The notes below the pieces were generated by a model. It saw only the letters and a program-made list of their open reading frames with translations. It did not search any database and had not been told where the DNA came from. Source: Anaerovibrio lipolyticus (GTDB taxonomy: Bacteria; Bacillota; Negativicutes; Selenomonadales; Selenomonadaceae). Taken from it: DNA of 64,000 nt. The position numbers and the translations under genes are program-made. Below are positions 9,042 through 18,819 of the stretch, piece after piece; position 1 is the first letter of the stretch; each line of letters opens with the position of its first letter. The DNA lies in contig NZ_JADYTY010000008.1 in assembly GCF_021531495.1 (NCBI RefSeq), positions 1-64,000 of the forward strand. The letters are read 5' to 3'.

Positions 9042-9065
9042 AGGGGACTGTAATCACAGTCCCCT
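9042..9065 (-). terminator. Rho-independent terminator after ftsH
   Basis: AGGGGACTGT and ACAGTCCCCT form a perfect 10 bp stem with a 4-base loop, 12 bases past the ftsH stop. On the minus strand it is followed by ATTTCTGCTTTTTT. Confidence 0.8.
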
Positions 9066-9077
9066 AAATGTTCCATC

Positions 9078-11069
9078 TTAATCCTTGATTGATGTATTCA
9101 GATTTGGCTCTGGATTAGCCACATCCACTGGTACAGCCTCCTTGGCTGTTTCCTTGGCTGCAGACTCATTCTTTGCTGGCTCCTCTACAGGTATCAGCAA
9201 GGGAGTAGTAGTGTCATCATCGTCGTGATGATCATCCTTTTCTGCAGGCTCCTTCTTGGTAACATTACCAAAGCCTACAATCTCCTCCAACTCCTCAGCA
9301 TCCAAAGTTTCCTTATCCATCAGGGCAGCTGCAATATCATGCAGTTTGTCAATATTGTCAGAAAGTAAAATACGGCACTCCTCATAAGCAGTAGTAATCA
9401 GCTTCCGTACCTCCCGGTCAATATCAGAAGCAACCTCCTCGGAATAATTCCGCTGGTTGTTCAAATCCCGACCAAGGAATACCTGATGATCACTGCTATC
9501 ACCAAAGGCTATAGGCCCCAGATGCTTGCTCATACCATATTCCATAATCATACTGCGAGCCATCTGAGTAGCCCGCTGAATATCATTCTGAGCACCGGTA
9601 CTGATTTCCTTCAGTACAACCTCCTCAGCCACACGGCCTGCCAGCAAGGTCTTTAGCTTATCCAAAAGCTCCCCTCTGGTAGCATAGGAGCGATCCTCCT
9701 TTGGCAGCATCAAGGTATAGCCACCAGCACGACCACGAGGAATAATCGTAACCTTGTGCACAGGATCTGCATTTGGCAGCAGCATACCTACCAAGGTGTG
9801 ACCACCCTCATGATATGCAGTCAGACGTTTCTCCTTGTCGCTCATAACCTTGGACTTGCGCTCAGGACCAGCCATAACCCGCTCAATGGAATCCTCCAGC
9901 TCAGACATAAAGATGGACTTCTTGTTGCGACGAGCTGCCAGCAAAGCAGCCTCGTTAACCAGGTTGCTCAGATCTGCACCAGTAAAGCCCGGTGTTCTCC
10001 GTGCCAACACCTCCAAATCCACATTCTTGTCCACTGGCTTACCCTTGATATGTACCTTCAGAATGGCCAATCTACCCTTTACATCAGGACGATCTACCAC
10101 AATCTGGCGGTCAAAACGACCTGGACGCAGCAAAGCTGGATCAAGAATATCAGGACGGTTGGTAGCAGCAATAATGATAATACCCTCATTGGCTGCAAAG
10201 CCATCCATCTCAACCAGCATCTGGTTCAGAGTCTGCTCACGCTCATCATGTCCGCCGCCTAAGCCAGCGCCACGCTGACGGCCAACGGCATCAATCTCGT
10301 CGATAAAGACAATACAAGGAGCATGCTTCTTGGCCTGATCAAACAAATCACGAACACGGGAAGCACCTACACCTACAAACATCTCCACAAAGTCAGAACC
10401 ACTGATGGAGAAGAATGGCACCCCTGCCTCACCGGCTACAGCCTTGGCCAACAGGGTTTTACCTGTACCTGGAGGGCCAAACAGCAATACGCCCTTTGGT
10501 ATCTTGGCACCAAGCTCATTGTACTTCTTAGGATGCTTCAGGAACTCTACTACCTCTTCCAGTTCCTGCTTGGCCTCATCAGCACCAGCAACATCAGAGA
10601 AATGTACCTTTACCTTGTCGCCACCGCTAACCTTGGCACGACTGCGGCCAAAGGACATCATCTTGCCGCCGCCACCCTGAGTCTGATTCATAAAGAAGAA
10701 CCACAGGGCTGCCAAAAGTACAATCGGCAGCAGAGAAGAAATCAAGCTGGACCACCAAGGTGGTTCTGGCGGATTCTCCGCTTTAATATCAATATTCTTT
10801 GCCTGCAGCTTGTCTACCAGATTATCCTCCTGATAAGGGAAACCTGGCATAACAGATTTGAACTCAGTGCCATCAGACAATGTACCCTTAATGACATTCT
10901 CTACCAGCACTACCTTGGACACCTGTCCATCCTCAACCTGTTTCATGAAATCCGTATAATGCATTTCCTGAACCTTAGGCTGCTGCTGTTGCGAAAAGAA
11001 ATCAATGGCAGAAATTGCGACAAAAATTATCAGCAAATACAATGCCACATTTTTCATAAACTTATCCAA
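9078..11069 (-). CDS. ftsH: ATP-dependent zinc metalloprotease FtsH
   Basis: Membrane-anchored AAA+ protease degrading misassembled membrane proteins and regulatory substrates as a hexamer. Two membrane segments (about 7-25 and 108-127) flank an extracytoplasmic domain. Walker A GPPGTGKT is at 198-205, Walker B VFIDEID near 254-260, the arginine-finger region RPGRFDRQ near 315, and the zinc site HEGGH at 420-424. The tail (620-663) is acidic with a His/Asp run, as is usual for variable FtsH tails. TTG at 11069 is preferred because GGAGG is 7 bases upstream; an ATG lies four codons in. It ends the tilS-hpt-ftsH group. Confidence 0.97.
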   Translation of the reverse strand: MDKFMKNVALYLLIIFVAISAIDFFSQQQQPKVQEMHYTDFMKQVEDGQVSKVVLVENVIKGTLSDGTEFKSVMPGFPYQEDNLVDKLQAKNIDIKAENPPEPPWWSSLISSLLPIVLLAALWFFFMNQTQGGGGKMMSFGRSRAKVSGGDKVKVHFSDVAGADEAKQELEEVVEFLKHPKKYNELGAKIPKGVLLFGPPGTGKTLLAKAVAGEAGVPFFSISGSDFVEMFVGVGASRVRDLFDQAKKHAPCIVFIDEIDAVGRQRGAGLGGGHDEREQTLNQMLVEMDGFAANEGIIIIAATNRPDILDPALLRPGRFDRQIVVDRPDVKGRLAILKVHIKGKPVDKNVDLEVLARRTPGFTGADLSNLVNEAALLAARRNKKSIFMSELEDSIERVMAGPERKSKVMSDKEKRLTAYHEGGHTLVGMLLPNADPVHKVTIIPRGRAGGYTLMLPKEDRSYATRGELLDKLKTLLAGRVAEEVVLKEISTGAQNDIQRATQMARSMIMEYGMSKHLGPIAFGDSSDHQVFLGRDLNNQRNYSEEVASDIDREVRKLITTAYEECRILLSDNIDKLHDIAAALMDKETLDAEELEEIVGFGNVTKKEPAEKDDHHDDDDTTTPLLIPVEEPAKNESAAKETAKEAVPVDVANPEPNLNTSIKD

Positions 11070-11149
11070 TGGAAAACCTCCTCCCGCAAAGGTTATTTCG
11101 CTAAACCTTCACGAATACTAATTATAGCATTATTTCTATATTTCCACAA

Positions 11150-11686
11150 TTAGGAATAAATTTCTCTTTTCAACACGCCAATAACAGGAAGATTGCGATA
11201 GTTCTCAGCATAATCCAATCCATAGCCTACCAGGAACTCATCTGGCACCTCGTAACCGCAATAGTCTATATCCACATCTACCTTACGACGGGAAGGCTTG
11301 CTCAGCAATGCACACAGCTTCAAGCTGGCTGGCTCTCTCTTGGCCAGCTCTACCTTTAGCTGGCTCATGGTAATGCCGGAATCAATAATATCCTCCACCA
11401 ACAACACATGGCGTCCCTTGATATCTACGCTAAGATCCTTTTTGATGTTCACCTTGCCACTGGTTTCAGTACCATTGCCATAGCTGGAAGCCACCATGAA
11501 ATCTATATGCAAAGGAATGCCTATATTTCTGGTCAAATCAGCAAAAAACATTACAGAGCCTTTGAGAATACCCACAACCAGCAAATCCTTGCCCTCATAG
11601 TCCTTGGCTATCTGCTGCCCCAGCCCTCTGCATTTTTCCTTCAATGCTTCCTCATCAAACATTACACTTGCCAAATCCTCTAACAT
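11150..11686 (-). CDS. hpt: Hypoxanthine phosphoribosyltransferase
   Basis: Purine salvage enzyme converting hypoxanthine or guanine plus PRPP to IMP or GMP. The PRPP-binding motif VEDIIDSG is at residues 97-104, preceded by the loop LKGSVMF (41-47). Length of 178 residues is standard. An AGGAG site precedes the ATG by about 10 bases. Position between tilS and ftsH is the classic Firmicute arrangement. Confidence 0.95.
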   Translation of the reverse strand: MLEDLASVMFDEEALKEKCRGLGQQIAKDYEGKDLLVVGILKGSVMFFADLTRNIGIPLHIDFMVASSYGNGTETSGKVNIKKDLSVDIKGRHVLLVEDIIDSGITMSQLKVELAKREPASLKLCALLSKPSRRKVDVDIDYCGYEVPDEFLVGYGLDYAENYRNLPVIGVLKREIYS

Positions 11687-11706
11687 GCCTACATTCTCCT
11701 TTAAAT

Positions 11707-13122
11707 TTATTTTACTTCTAGAATAAAATATTTATTTGTTGACTCACTTGCCAGGGCATGAGCAAACCGTCGTTTACCCACCAGCCACAAAATCTCTCCC
11801 TGACTGACTGCCAGCCACAGCTCATCCCGCAGTTGACGGGGAACTCTGGCATCAATCAGAAAATCCTTTAGCTTCTTGCTTCCCTGAGACAATCTAACTC
11901 TATCCCCCGGCTGGCGATGCCGAAGCTCTATGGGAAATACACATTTATCTGCATCGCCATATATTGCCCCCTCTGGCAATATATCTGGCAACGCATCTGC
12001 CAAATAACCTCTAATCAGCCTGCCATCTGGCAGCTTCAGCTCTCCTGGTAAAGACAGATACATGGAGTGTTTATCCTCATAGCTATCCATGTTATCCATT
12101 GTAACATTATTTTCTGAAAATGGAATGGTTTTTTTATAAAAATATATAAATTTATAGGAAATTTTCACCTGCAAACCGTAGGGCAAATCCAATTTGCTGC
12201 CTGTACGCTCTATCTCCAGCAGATGCTTTATATCCTCCAACTGCCGATAGGAAAGCTGTCTATCCCCAGCCAGCTCACCTGCCATTTTCTGCATAAGACG
12301 GCCCAAAATGGCTTCCGGCAGTCTTTTTAGCTCCAGACAGCTGCACCTATAACCATTATCTTCCTGGTGTACCAGCTTTTCCCAGGCATTTTTTACATTA
12401 GCCTGTAAAAAATCCTCATCCTGGGCAGCCAGCTCTGCCAAATGACACAGTCCCTCTGTCAAAGCTGGATTGTATTCCCGCTCCAGCAAAGGCAGCAGCT
12501 CCAAACGAATCCTATTTCGCAGGAACTCCAATTCATCATTACTGCTGTCATGTCTTGGGGTTAACTCCCTTGTCTGACAATAGGCTGTCAGCTGACTCTT
12601 TCTGGCAAAAAGCAAGGGCCTGATAAGGCAGCCCTGACGGCTTCTAATTCCACCTAAACCACGAATACCGCTGCCCCTTAGCAAATGCATCAAAAGGGTT
12701 TCTGCCTGATCGTCGCCGTGATGGGCTGTAGCTATATATACTCCCCTAGCCTCCTCTGCCATCAGCTTGTCCCGAAGTCCATAAAGAAAACCATAGCGCA
12801 TTCTTCTAGCTGCTGTTTCCAAGGATTCATTTTTTTGACTGGCTTCCAAAGGTACATTGCCAGAACCTAAATAAAAGGCAATTCCCTGCTGACGGCAAAA
12901 TTCCTGAACAAAGGCCGCATCTCCCAGTGAGTCCTCTCCTCTGATACCATGCTCATAATGTGCTGCAGCTACCTCTATCTGGAGCCTTGCCTTCATCTGC
13001 CACAGCATATCCAGTAAAGCTAAAGAATCTATACCGCCAGAGCAGGCTACTATCACCATGCTATGAGGAGACAAAGCGATTTTCTTCTGCCAATTCTGAC
13101 AAAATGTCTTTAAAAAATCCAT
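11707..13122 (-). CDS. tilS: tRNA(Ile)-lysidine synthetase
   Basis: Modifies C34 of the CAU-anticodon tRNA-Ile to lysidine, switching it to AUA decoding; essential in bacteria. The PP-loop SGGIDS is at 28-33, followed by AHHGDDQAETLLMHLLRG and LIRPLL, then the TilS substrate-binding and C-terminal domains. The ATG at 13122 is chosen over an upstream in-frame start because GAGGAGG lies just ahead of it. Length is 471 residues. Confidence 0.95.
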   Translation of the reverse strand: MDFLKTFCQNWQKKIALSPHSMVIVACSGGIDSLALLDMLWQMKARLQIEVAAAHYEHGIRGEDSLGDAAFVQEFCRQQGIAFYLGSGNVPLEASQKNESLETAARRMRYGFLYGLRDKLMAEEARGVYIATAHHGDDQAETLLMHLLRGSGIRGLGGIRSRQGCLIRPLLFARKSQLTAYCQTRELTPRHDSSNDELEFLRNRIRLELLPLLEREYNPALTEGLCHLAELAAQDEDFLQANVKNAWEKLVHQEDNGYRCSCLELKRLPEAILGRLMQKMAGELAGDRQLSYRQLEDIKHLLEIERTGSKLDLPYGLQVKISYKFIYFYKKTIPFSENNVTMDNMDSYEDKHSMYLSLPGELKLPDGRLIRGYLADALPDILPEGAIYGDADKCVFPIELRHRQPGDRVRLSQGSKKLKDFLIDARVPRQLRDELWLAVSQGEILWLVGKRRFAHALASESTNKYFILEVK

Positions 13123-13149
13123 AATTTCCTCCTCAAGTCTTTGAAAATT

Positions 13150-13179
13150 AAAAAGGAGCACCTAAGAGGCTGCTCCTTT
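13150..13179 (-). terminator. Rho-independent terminator after the S1-domain gene
   Basis: AAGGAGC and GCTCCTT form the stem with extra inner pairs, followed on the minus strand by a T tract. It separates the S1-domain gene from tilS. Confidence 0.7.
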
Positions 13180-13196
13180 GCATCATCTATCTGCCC

Positions 13197-13700
13197 TTAT
13201 CTTCTGCGTCCGCCACCACGACCGCCGCGCTTGCTATCAGTCTTGCGGCTGAGATCGGTCAGGCGCTCATCACTATCCTTCAGGAAACGAGACAGCTTAT
13301 CCTCGAAGGAAGCATTGCTGCCACCGCCAAAACGGCTGTTGCTGCGACGGAAATCACCGCCAGATGCACGGAATCCCTCATGACGCATAGGTGCGCCACT
13401 CTCACGCTGAGGACGGGCATTGAAGCTTCTCTGCTCCCGCTGCTGTGGCCGTTCCTCCGGCTTTTTCTCCTGAGCCTGCTTTACGGAAAGGGCAATCTTG
13501 CCTTTGTCATCCACAGACAAAATCTTAACCTTGACCTTGTCCTGCTCCTTCAGAAAATCATTAACATCCTTTACATAGACATCTGCTACCTCTGAAATGT
13601 GCACCAGGCCAACCTTGTTCTCCGGCAGATTAATAAAAGCTCCAAAATTTGTAATGCCGCTAACAACGCCATCAACAATACTCCCAACTTCAATGGACAA
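13197..13700 (-). CDS. S1 RNA-binding domain protein (YabR-like) with Gly/Arg-rich tail
   Basis: Residues 4-75 form an S1 OB-fold: GSIVDGVVSGITNFGAF, VGLVHISEVAD and VKVKILSVD are the typical strands. The rest (about 80-167) is low-complexity, rich in Glu, Gln, Arg and Gly, ending in an RGG-like run GGRGGGRRR. This matches the general-stress/YabR type of the cell-division cluster, where it follows divIC. The role is RNA or ribosome binding, not further defined. TTG at 13700 is supported by GAGGAGG about 9 bases upstream. Confidence 0.88.
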   Translation of the reverse strand: MSIEVGSIVDGVVSGITNFGAFINLPENKVGLVHISEVADVYVKDVNDFLKEQDKVKVKILSVDDKGKIALSVKQAQEKKPEERPQQREQRSFNARPQRESGAPMRHEGFRASGGDFRRSNSRFGGGSNASFEDKLSRFLKDSDERLTDLSRKTDSKRGGRGGGRRR

Positions 13701-13766
13701 AATACTTCTTCCTCCTCAAAAATTAACTTAATCGTCATTATACCCTTATATTGTACCAAGTGTCAA

Positions 13767-14081
13767 TTATTTATTCTCAGCATAGATATAAGGAATTTCA
13801 CCTTTGCGAGTCATACCCAGCTCTTCCCGAGCCAATTTTTCTATATAAGCATCATCAGAAAGACTGGCATTCTCGTCCTTTAGCTGCTGATTCTCCCTCT
13901 GAGCCTCCTCTAGGCGCAGACGTGCCTGGTCCATATCACCATTCAGCTGGCTAATAGTCATAGCCTTATCACCTATTACATATACACCATAAATTAGGAC
14001 ACACAAAGTCACTAACAACCAGCCCAGGCTAAGGCCTCCAATTTTTTGTTTTTTAGTATTTTGTACTCTACCGTCTTTCAC
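13767..14081 (-). CDS. divIC: Septum formation initiator, FtsB/DivIC family
   Basis: Small bitopic division protein (104 residues): a short basic cytoplasmic N-terminus, one membrane helix (about 18-38), then a coiled coil rich in Leu, Glu and Gln (about 40-75) and the family end motif KLAREELGMTRKGEIPY. It pairs with FtsL and DivIB/FtsQ at the divisome. GTG at 14081 has GGAG 8 bases upstream. It precedes the S1-domain gene, the usual order. Confidence 0.9.
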   Translation of the reverse strand: MKDGRVQNTKKQKIGGLSLGWLLVTLCVLIYGVYVIGDKAMTISQLNGDMDQARLRLEEAQRENQQLKDENASLSDDAYIEKLAREELGMTRKGEIPYIYAENK

Positions 14082-14092
14082 TTGCTTTTCTC

Positions 14093-14602
14093 CTATTTTT
14101 CACTCCACTGATAATAATCTGTAGAAGCAATCTGTCTATACAGAGAATCACATTCGTCACAGCGAAATCTTGCCACTGTATCCGAAAAATCTGCTCGTCC
14201 ATTAACTATCTTAGCAGTCTCTGGTTCCAAATATTTCATTTTGGCACCACAGCGAGGACATTCTGCCTGATTGTTGGCATCCCGTTTTAGCCGTACTGGA
14301 GCAATATCTCCTGTTTTCTTTACCTGTTTTCTCTGATTCTTTTCATTATTATCACCATTCTGCTTTTTGGCTAAGGATATATCCTCCTCCGTAGCCTTAA
14401 ATACATCAAAATAACCTGTATACATAAGCTCTCGATAAAATTCGCCACACTTCGTACAAACAAGCTTAGGCTTTATATTATCATAATCTACCTTGCCAGC
14501 AACAATCCTTATCTGACCTCCCGGCAAATAAACCAAGTCTCCATTACATTCTGGACAAATGAATATACCGTCTTTTCTTTTATTTAATTTACTTAGTGTC
14601 AA
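14093..14602 (-). CDS. Protein with two zinc-ribbon modules, function unknown
   Basis: 169 residues with duplicated architecture: CPEC (16-19) with CTKC (49-52), and CPRC with CDEC in the C-terminal half, each pair about 30 residues apart. Each half has a similar tail (the first ends ELMYTGYFD, the second RQIASTDYY), indicating an internal duplication joined by a Lys/Asn-rich linker. No catalytic motif is seen. The TTG start overlaps the stop of the glycosyltransferase gene (GGAG 9 bases upstream) and the gene is 11 bases before divIC, so it is probably in that operon. No function is proposed. Confidence 0.7.
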   Translation of the reverse strand: MTLSKLNKRKDGIFICPECNGDLVYLPGGQIRIVAGKVDYDNIKPKLVCTKCGEFYRELMYTGYFDVFKATEEDISLAKKQNGDNNEKNQRKQVKKTGDIAPVRLKRDANNQAECPRCGAKMKYLEPETAKIVNGRADFSDTVARFRCDECDSLYRQIASTDYYQWSEK

Positions 14603-15750
14603 TCCAAATCACTCCAATACCCATAATTGGACAAATCCATATTCTCTTTGATGACTTCCACTATTTCTTTTACAGCCTCCGGCTTTCTAGCTATTCTAGC
14701 AGCCTCTCCCATAGCTGCCAATTTTTCTCTATCTCCCAAAAGCTGTCTTAGTATATAGGCTACATTATCGCCTGCATGAAGCCAAATAGCAACACCACAG
14801 CCTGACATATATCTGGCATTGTCTGTCTCCGGTCCTGGAATAGGCTCATGCAAAAGCATAGGCAGGCCCAAGGACATAGCCTCTGTCAAGGTCAAGGCTC
14901 CCGGCTTCGTCAGCAGTACATCTGCCGCTCCCATAAGCTGGTTAATCTTGTCAGTGTAACCATAAACCGTAATTTTATGATGAGAATGCTGTCTAGCGGC
15001 TTCTGCCCTACGCAGAAGTTCCTTGTTCCGTCCAGCTACCACCACCAGCTGCAAAGACTCCCCTATGATCTCCAGCTGCTCCAAAGCCAAAGCAATACGG
15101 CCTAGGCCAAGGCCTCCTCCCATCATAAGCACCACAGGCTTCTCCAGGGCCAGATTCAATTTCTGGCGACACTGAACCTTGTTCAGCTCATGCTGAAAGC
15201 ATTGGGCCACAGGAATGCCGGTAACATGTATGGTACTCTGGTTAATACCATCTGCTATTAGCTGTTTTTCCATAAAATCACAGCCTACAAAATACAAATC
15301 CATATGGGGACAAATCCACATCTGGTGCACTGAGTAATCTGTAATAACCGCTGCGGATAAAAACCTTCTACGCCATCTTTCACTTAGATGTGAAACCGCC
15401 TCTGCGGGAAAAGGATGGGTACAGATTATTACATCGGGTTCATATCTACGCAGCAAATTCTTGATGGAAATAGACATGGCATAGGCCATAAGCAGCTGAA
15501 TAAAGCCCCCCTTTCTCTTACCCGCTGTAAACTGATACATAAACTCATAGAGATTGGGCACCATAGCCAGCATTTTCAGATAACAGCCTTTCATCAAAGC
15601 ATTGACAGCAGATGTATGCCAGCTCATAAAATCAACTATATCCAAGCGAGCATGTGGAAAGGATTTTCTGACACCTTCAGCTATAGCTCCTGCTGCTTTT
15701 TCGTGGCCAGAGCCAACTGACGCTGTAATTATCAAAAATTTCTTTCCCAT
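14599..15750 (-). CDS. MGDG-synthase/UgtP-type diacylglycerol glycosyltransferase
   Basis: GT28-family enzyme expected to transfer glucose or galactose from a UDP-sugar to diacylglycerol at the cytoplasmic membrane face. The N-terminal MGDG-synthase domain has TASVGSGHEKAA (10-21) and the C-terminal GT-B half has MMGGGLGLGRI and LTKPGALTLTEAMSLGLPML, the nucleotide-sugar site. Length of 383 residues is typical. GAGGTGAGG precedes the ATG. The distinction from MurG is clear from the N-terminal motif. Confidence 0.88.
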   Translation of the reverse strand: MGKKFLIITASVGSGHEKAAGAIAEGVRKSFPHARLDIVDFMSWHTSAVNALMKGCYLKMLAMVPNLYEFMYQFTAGKRKGGFIQLLMAYAMSISIKNLLRRYEPDVIICTHPFPAEAVSHLSERWRRRFLSAAVITDYSVHQMWICPHMDLYFVGCDFMEKQLIADGINQSTIHVTGIPVAQCFQHELNKVQCRQKLNLALEKPVVLMMGGGLGLGRIALALEQLEIIGESLQLVVVAGRNKELLRRAEAARQHSHHKITVYGYTDKINQLMGAADVLLTKPGALTLTEAMSLGLPMLLHEPIPGPETDNARYMSGCGVAIWLHAGDNVAYILRQLLGDREKLAAMGEAARIARKPEAVKEIVEVIKENMDLSNYGYWSDLD

Positions 15751-15827
15751 AACCTCACCTCGAATCCCTTACTGTTAATTTTAGCACATAAGGAACTTAT
15801 ATATCAACAACCATCTTGTATATTTTA

Positions 15828-16580
15828 TTAAGTTAGACCTCCATCAACGCTCCAAAGAGCGCCATTAACAAAGGAAGCCTTGCTGCCAGCCAAAAAATAA
15901 ACAATCTCTGCCACCTCATCCACGGTAGCAATCCTGCCTAGAGGATAAACGGAAGCCATTTCCTGCAAAGCCGCCTGCCTATCCGGATACTGCTTGAGCT
16001 GAGCCTCTGTCAATGGTGTCAGCACATCTCCCGGGCATACCGCATTGATGCGTATGCCATAAGGCCCCAGCTCCAAGGCCATAGCCTTGGTAAACATATT
16101 GACTCCTCCCTTGGAGGCACAATAGCTGCTGCAAAGCATATTGCCATGAATACCTGCATCAGAGGAGATATTGACAATATTGCCTGCACCTTGCTTTTTC
16201 ATCTGCAGCACAGCATATTTTGTCATAAAGACAGTTCCTTTGAGGTTTATGCCTACCATGGCATCAAAATCCTCCTCAGTAACATCCTCCAAAGCCTTTT
16301 CAAAATATCTGCCTGCGGAATTAATCAGTACATCCAGAGAGCCACCCCATTGCACCGTCTGAGCAACGGCTTTGGCACAATCCTCCACCTTGGACACATC
16401 CCCCTGTATATAAAGTATTTTTGTTGGAGGATAGGACTGCTGCAAGGACTCTGCCACCTGCTGTCCCTTGATTGCATCCCGGCCCAAAATTGCTACCTGA
16501 TAGCCTCCTGCGGCAAAAAGCTCCGCTGACCTTTTGCCAATTCCAGATGTACCTCCGCTAATTAACACTACCTGTCCCAT
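15828..16580 (-). CDS. Short-chain dehydrogenase/reductase (FabG-like)
   Basis: NAD(P)-dependent Rossmann oxidoreductase. The cofactor loop GGTSGIG is at residues 9-15, the NSAG motif at 87-90, the catalytic Ser near 140 and YCASK at 153-157. The substrate is unknown; homologues act on 3-oxoacyl, sugar or alcohol substrates, and no fatty-acid genes are nearby. The ATG at 16580 is chosen because GGAGG is 5-6 bases upstream, rather than the GTG four codons earlier. Confidence 0.88.
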   Translation of the reverse strand: MGQVVLISGGTSGIGKRSAELFAAGGYQVAILGRDAIKGQQVAESLQQSYPPTKILYIQGDVSKVEDCAKAVAQTVQWGGSLDVLINSAGRYFEKALEDVTEEDFDAMVGINLKGTVFMTKYAVLQMKKQGAGNIVNISSDAGIHGNMLCSSYCASKGGVNMFTKAMALELGPYGIRINAVCPGDVLTPLTEAQLKQYPDRQAALQEMASVYPLGRIATVDEVAEIVYFLAGSKASFVNGALWSVDGGLT

Positions 16581-16651
16581 ATAGGCCTCCACAACTCCTT
16601 TAATTTATCCAATTTAGTCTACAGCTATTTCTGCAACCTAATCAATTCCTT

Positions 16652-18124
16652 TTAACGCAAATTCCTTTGCGCCAAAAAGAAATTATATACAGCCTCTGCT
16701 GCCGGACGATTCATACCATCCAAGCCTGCCATTTCCTCCACAGAGGCTTCCTTGATTTTTTCCAACTCTCCATAGTGTTCATAGAGCAGCTGCCGTCTTT
16801 TGGGGCCAATTCCCTCAATATGGTCTAGCACCGACACCATATTGCGCTTGCCTCGCAACCTGCGATGATAGGTAATGGCAAATCTATGAGCCTCATCTCG
16901 TATCCGCTGTATCAGGAAAAGAGCCTGGCTATCCCTAGGAAGAATCACCGGCTCTGATTCTCCCTCCCGAAAGACTTCCTCTTCCCTTTTGGCCAAGCCT
17001 ACCACAGGCACCAAAAGATGCCCTGCTCCCCGAATAATCTCCAAAGCAGAGCTTAGCTGTCCCTTGCCGCCATCAATAACAATCAAATCAGGCATTTCTG
17101 CATCAGGGGCACCATAACGCCTGGTGGTAACCTCCCGCATGGATTTGAAATCATCAGGCTTACCCTCAGCACTGCGAATTTTGAAACGGCGGTAATCGGA
17201 TTTTTTGGCTACGCCCCCTTCAAAAACCACCATAGAGGCTACAGTTTCTGAGCCTTGCATATGGGATATATCGAAGCATTCCATGCGGTAAGGAGCCTTT
17301 TTCAAGCCAAGATAGCGGCCCAGCTCCTCCACTGCCCCTGTGGTCTGGTCATAAACCCGCTGTAGGCGGTTCACACCTTCTTCTCTTTCACGGCGAATAA
17401 TCCCCTGCTGCATCTTGGCCAGTTTTTGGACAGCCTGCAGTTGGTCCCGCAAACGGGCAGCCTGCTCAAATTTCAGTGCCTCCGCCGCCTCCTCCATTTG
17501 CTGCTTCAAGTCAATCTCAACCTGTCTGGTTTTTCCCTCCAGAAACAGGCAGACCTTGCCGATCATAGCTCTGTATTCCTCTGTGTCCACCTGACCAATG
17601 CAGGGCGCCAGACAGCCCTTGATATGGTACTCCAAGCAGGACTGCCCCTCCTTCAAATGCCGACAGATACGAAAATGAAACATCTTCTTCAAAAGCCGCA
17701 AACATCTATGCAAGGCCGTGGCATCTGTATAAGGTCCAAAATATCTGGCTCCATCCTCCAGCACCTTGCGGGTAATAAAAACCCGAGGATATTTTTCCTG
17801 TACTGTAACCTTTAAATAGGGGTACATCTTATCGTCTTTGAGACTGATATTGTATTTGGGACGATATTTCTTGATAAGGTTGCACTCCAAAATCAGAGCC
17901 TCTACCTCAGATCCAGTAATGATGATTTCAAAATCCTCAATCCGCTCCACCATTGCCCTAACCTTGGGAGCATGCTGGTGATTATTTTGAAAATACTGCC
18001 GTACCCGATTTTTGAGAATAACAGCCTTGCCAACATAAATAATAACGCCAGCCTTGTCCTTCATCAAATAAACCCCTGGCCGCTCCGGCAGAAGCTGTAA
18101 TTTTTCCTCTATAACCTCATTCAT
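16652..18124 (-). CDS. uvrC: UvrABC system protein C, short form
   Basis: Makes both incisions in nucleotide excision repair. Present: GIY-YIG nuclease (about 13-95: RPGVYLMKDK, IYVGKA), the four cysteines (154, 163, 171, 175) matching the Fe-S site, the UVR motif (about 203-238), the RNase H-like nuclease with DISH (285-288), DLIVIDGGKGQL and RDEAHRFAITYHR, and the C-terminal HhH2 region HIEGIGPKRRQLL. At 490 residues it is about 110 shorter than the usual form of near 600; the segment normally found between the UVR motif and the RNase H domain is missing, while both active sites look intact. AGGAAG precedes the ATG. Confidence 0.93.
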   Translation of the reverse strand: MNEVIEEKLQLLPERPGVYLMKDKAGVIIYVGKAVILKNRVRQYFQNNHQHAPKVRAMVERIEDFEIIITGSEVEALILECNLIKKYRPKYNISLKDDKMYPYLKVTVQEKYPRVFITRKVLEDGARYFGPYTDATALHRCLRLLKKMFHFRICRHLKEGQSCLEYHIKGCLAPCIGQVDTEEYRAMIGKVCLFLEGKTRQVEIDLKQQMEEAAEALKFEQAARLRDQLQAVQKLAKMQQGIIRREREEGVNRLQRVYDQTTGAVEELGRYLGLKKAPYRMECFDISHMQGSETVASMVVFEGGVAKKSDYRRFKIRSAEGKPDDFKSMREVTTRRYGAPDAEMPDLIVIDGGKGQLSSALEIIRGAGHLLVPVVGLAKREEEVFREGESEPVILPRDSQALFLIQRIRDEAHRFAITYHRRLRGKRNMVSVLDHIEGIGPKRRQLLYEHYGELEKIKEASVEEMAGLDGMNRPAAEAVYNFFLAQRNLR

Positions 18125-18165
18125 AATATCTTCCTGTTCTAAGCCTTTAATATTTTTCGACTTCT

Positions 18166-18205
18166 AAAAAACCACCAAACAGAAGATTTCCGTCCGGTGG
18201 TTTTA
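18166..18205 (-). terminator. Terminator of the pyrimidine operon
   Basis: AACCACC and GGTGGTT pair across a roughly 20-base loop, with a T tract on the minus strand, 27 bases past pyrE. Confidence 0.75.
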
Positions 18206-18231
18206 TGCATTTAAGTTTTAAGTAGAACTTC

Positions 18232-18819
18232 TTATTTTCCTGTTCTGCCTCTTTTGGTCATTGGAATGCCAGCTTTGCACAGTGGGCACTCTTCTGGTTT
18301 GTAGGTCTGTACATCCATATGAAGCAATGCAGTGCTTGGTACATCACCAAAGGTTGCCTTACCGCCGCTGCGGTCTACCAGCATGCTAACAGCTACAGGA
18401 ATACCGCCATGCTCCTTGACAACATCAATTACCTCACGAATGGAGCCGCCAGTGGTAACAATATCCTCTACAATCAGGACACGCTCACCTTCATGAAGTG
18501 TGAAACCACGACGGAAGGTCATCTTGCCGTTTTCTCTCTCAGTGAATATAGCACGGGTACCCAGAGCCTTGCCAGTCTCATGAGCCAGCAGAATACCACC
18601 GGTTACAGGGCCAACTACAGTCTCAATATTAGCATCCTTGAACTTCTCTGCCATAGCACGGCACAGCTTCTCAGTATATACAGGCTTCTGCAATACATTG
18701 AACTTTTCTACATAACGTGGGCTGTGCAAACCAGAGGTCAGCAGGAAATGCCCCTCCATAATAGCGCTGGTTTCAATCAGCAGATCCTCAACCTCTTTTT
18801 CACTCATAGCGTCACTCAT
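18232..18819 (-). CDS. pyrE: Orotate phosphoribosyltransferase
   Basis: Converts orotate and PRPP to OMP, the fifth step of UMP synthesis. The PRPP motif VLIVEDIVTTGGS lies near residue 115-128, with the TFRRG loop just before. The ATG at 18819 overlaps the pyrF stop (ATGA) with GGAG 8 bases upstream, indicating coupling; a GTG three codons earlier is less likely. A C-terminal CPLCKAG pair of cysteines is typical of this Firmicute/archaeal subgroup. Confidence 0.95.
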   Translation of the reverse strand: MSDAMSEKEVEDLLIETSAIMEGHFLLTSGLHSPRYVEKFNVLQKPVYTEKLCRAMAEKFKDANIETVVGPVTGGILLAHETGKALGTRAIFTERENGKMTFRRGFTLHEGERVLIVEDIVTTGGSIREVIDVVKEHGGIPVAVSMLVDRSGGKATFGDVPSTALLHMDVQTYKPEECPLCKAGIPMTKRGRTGK

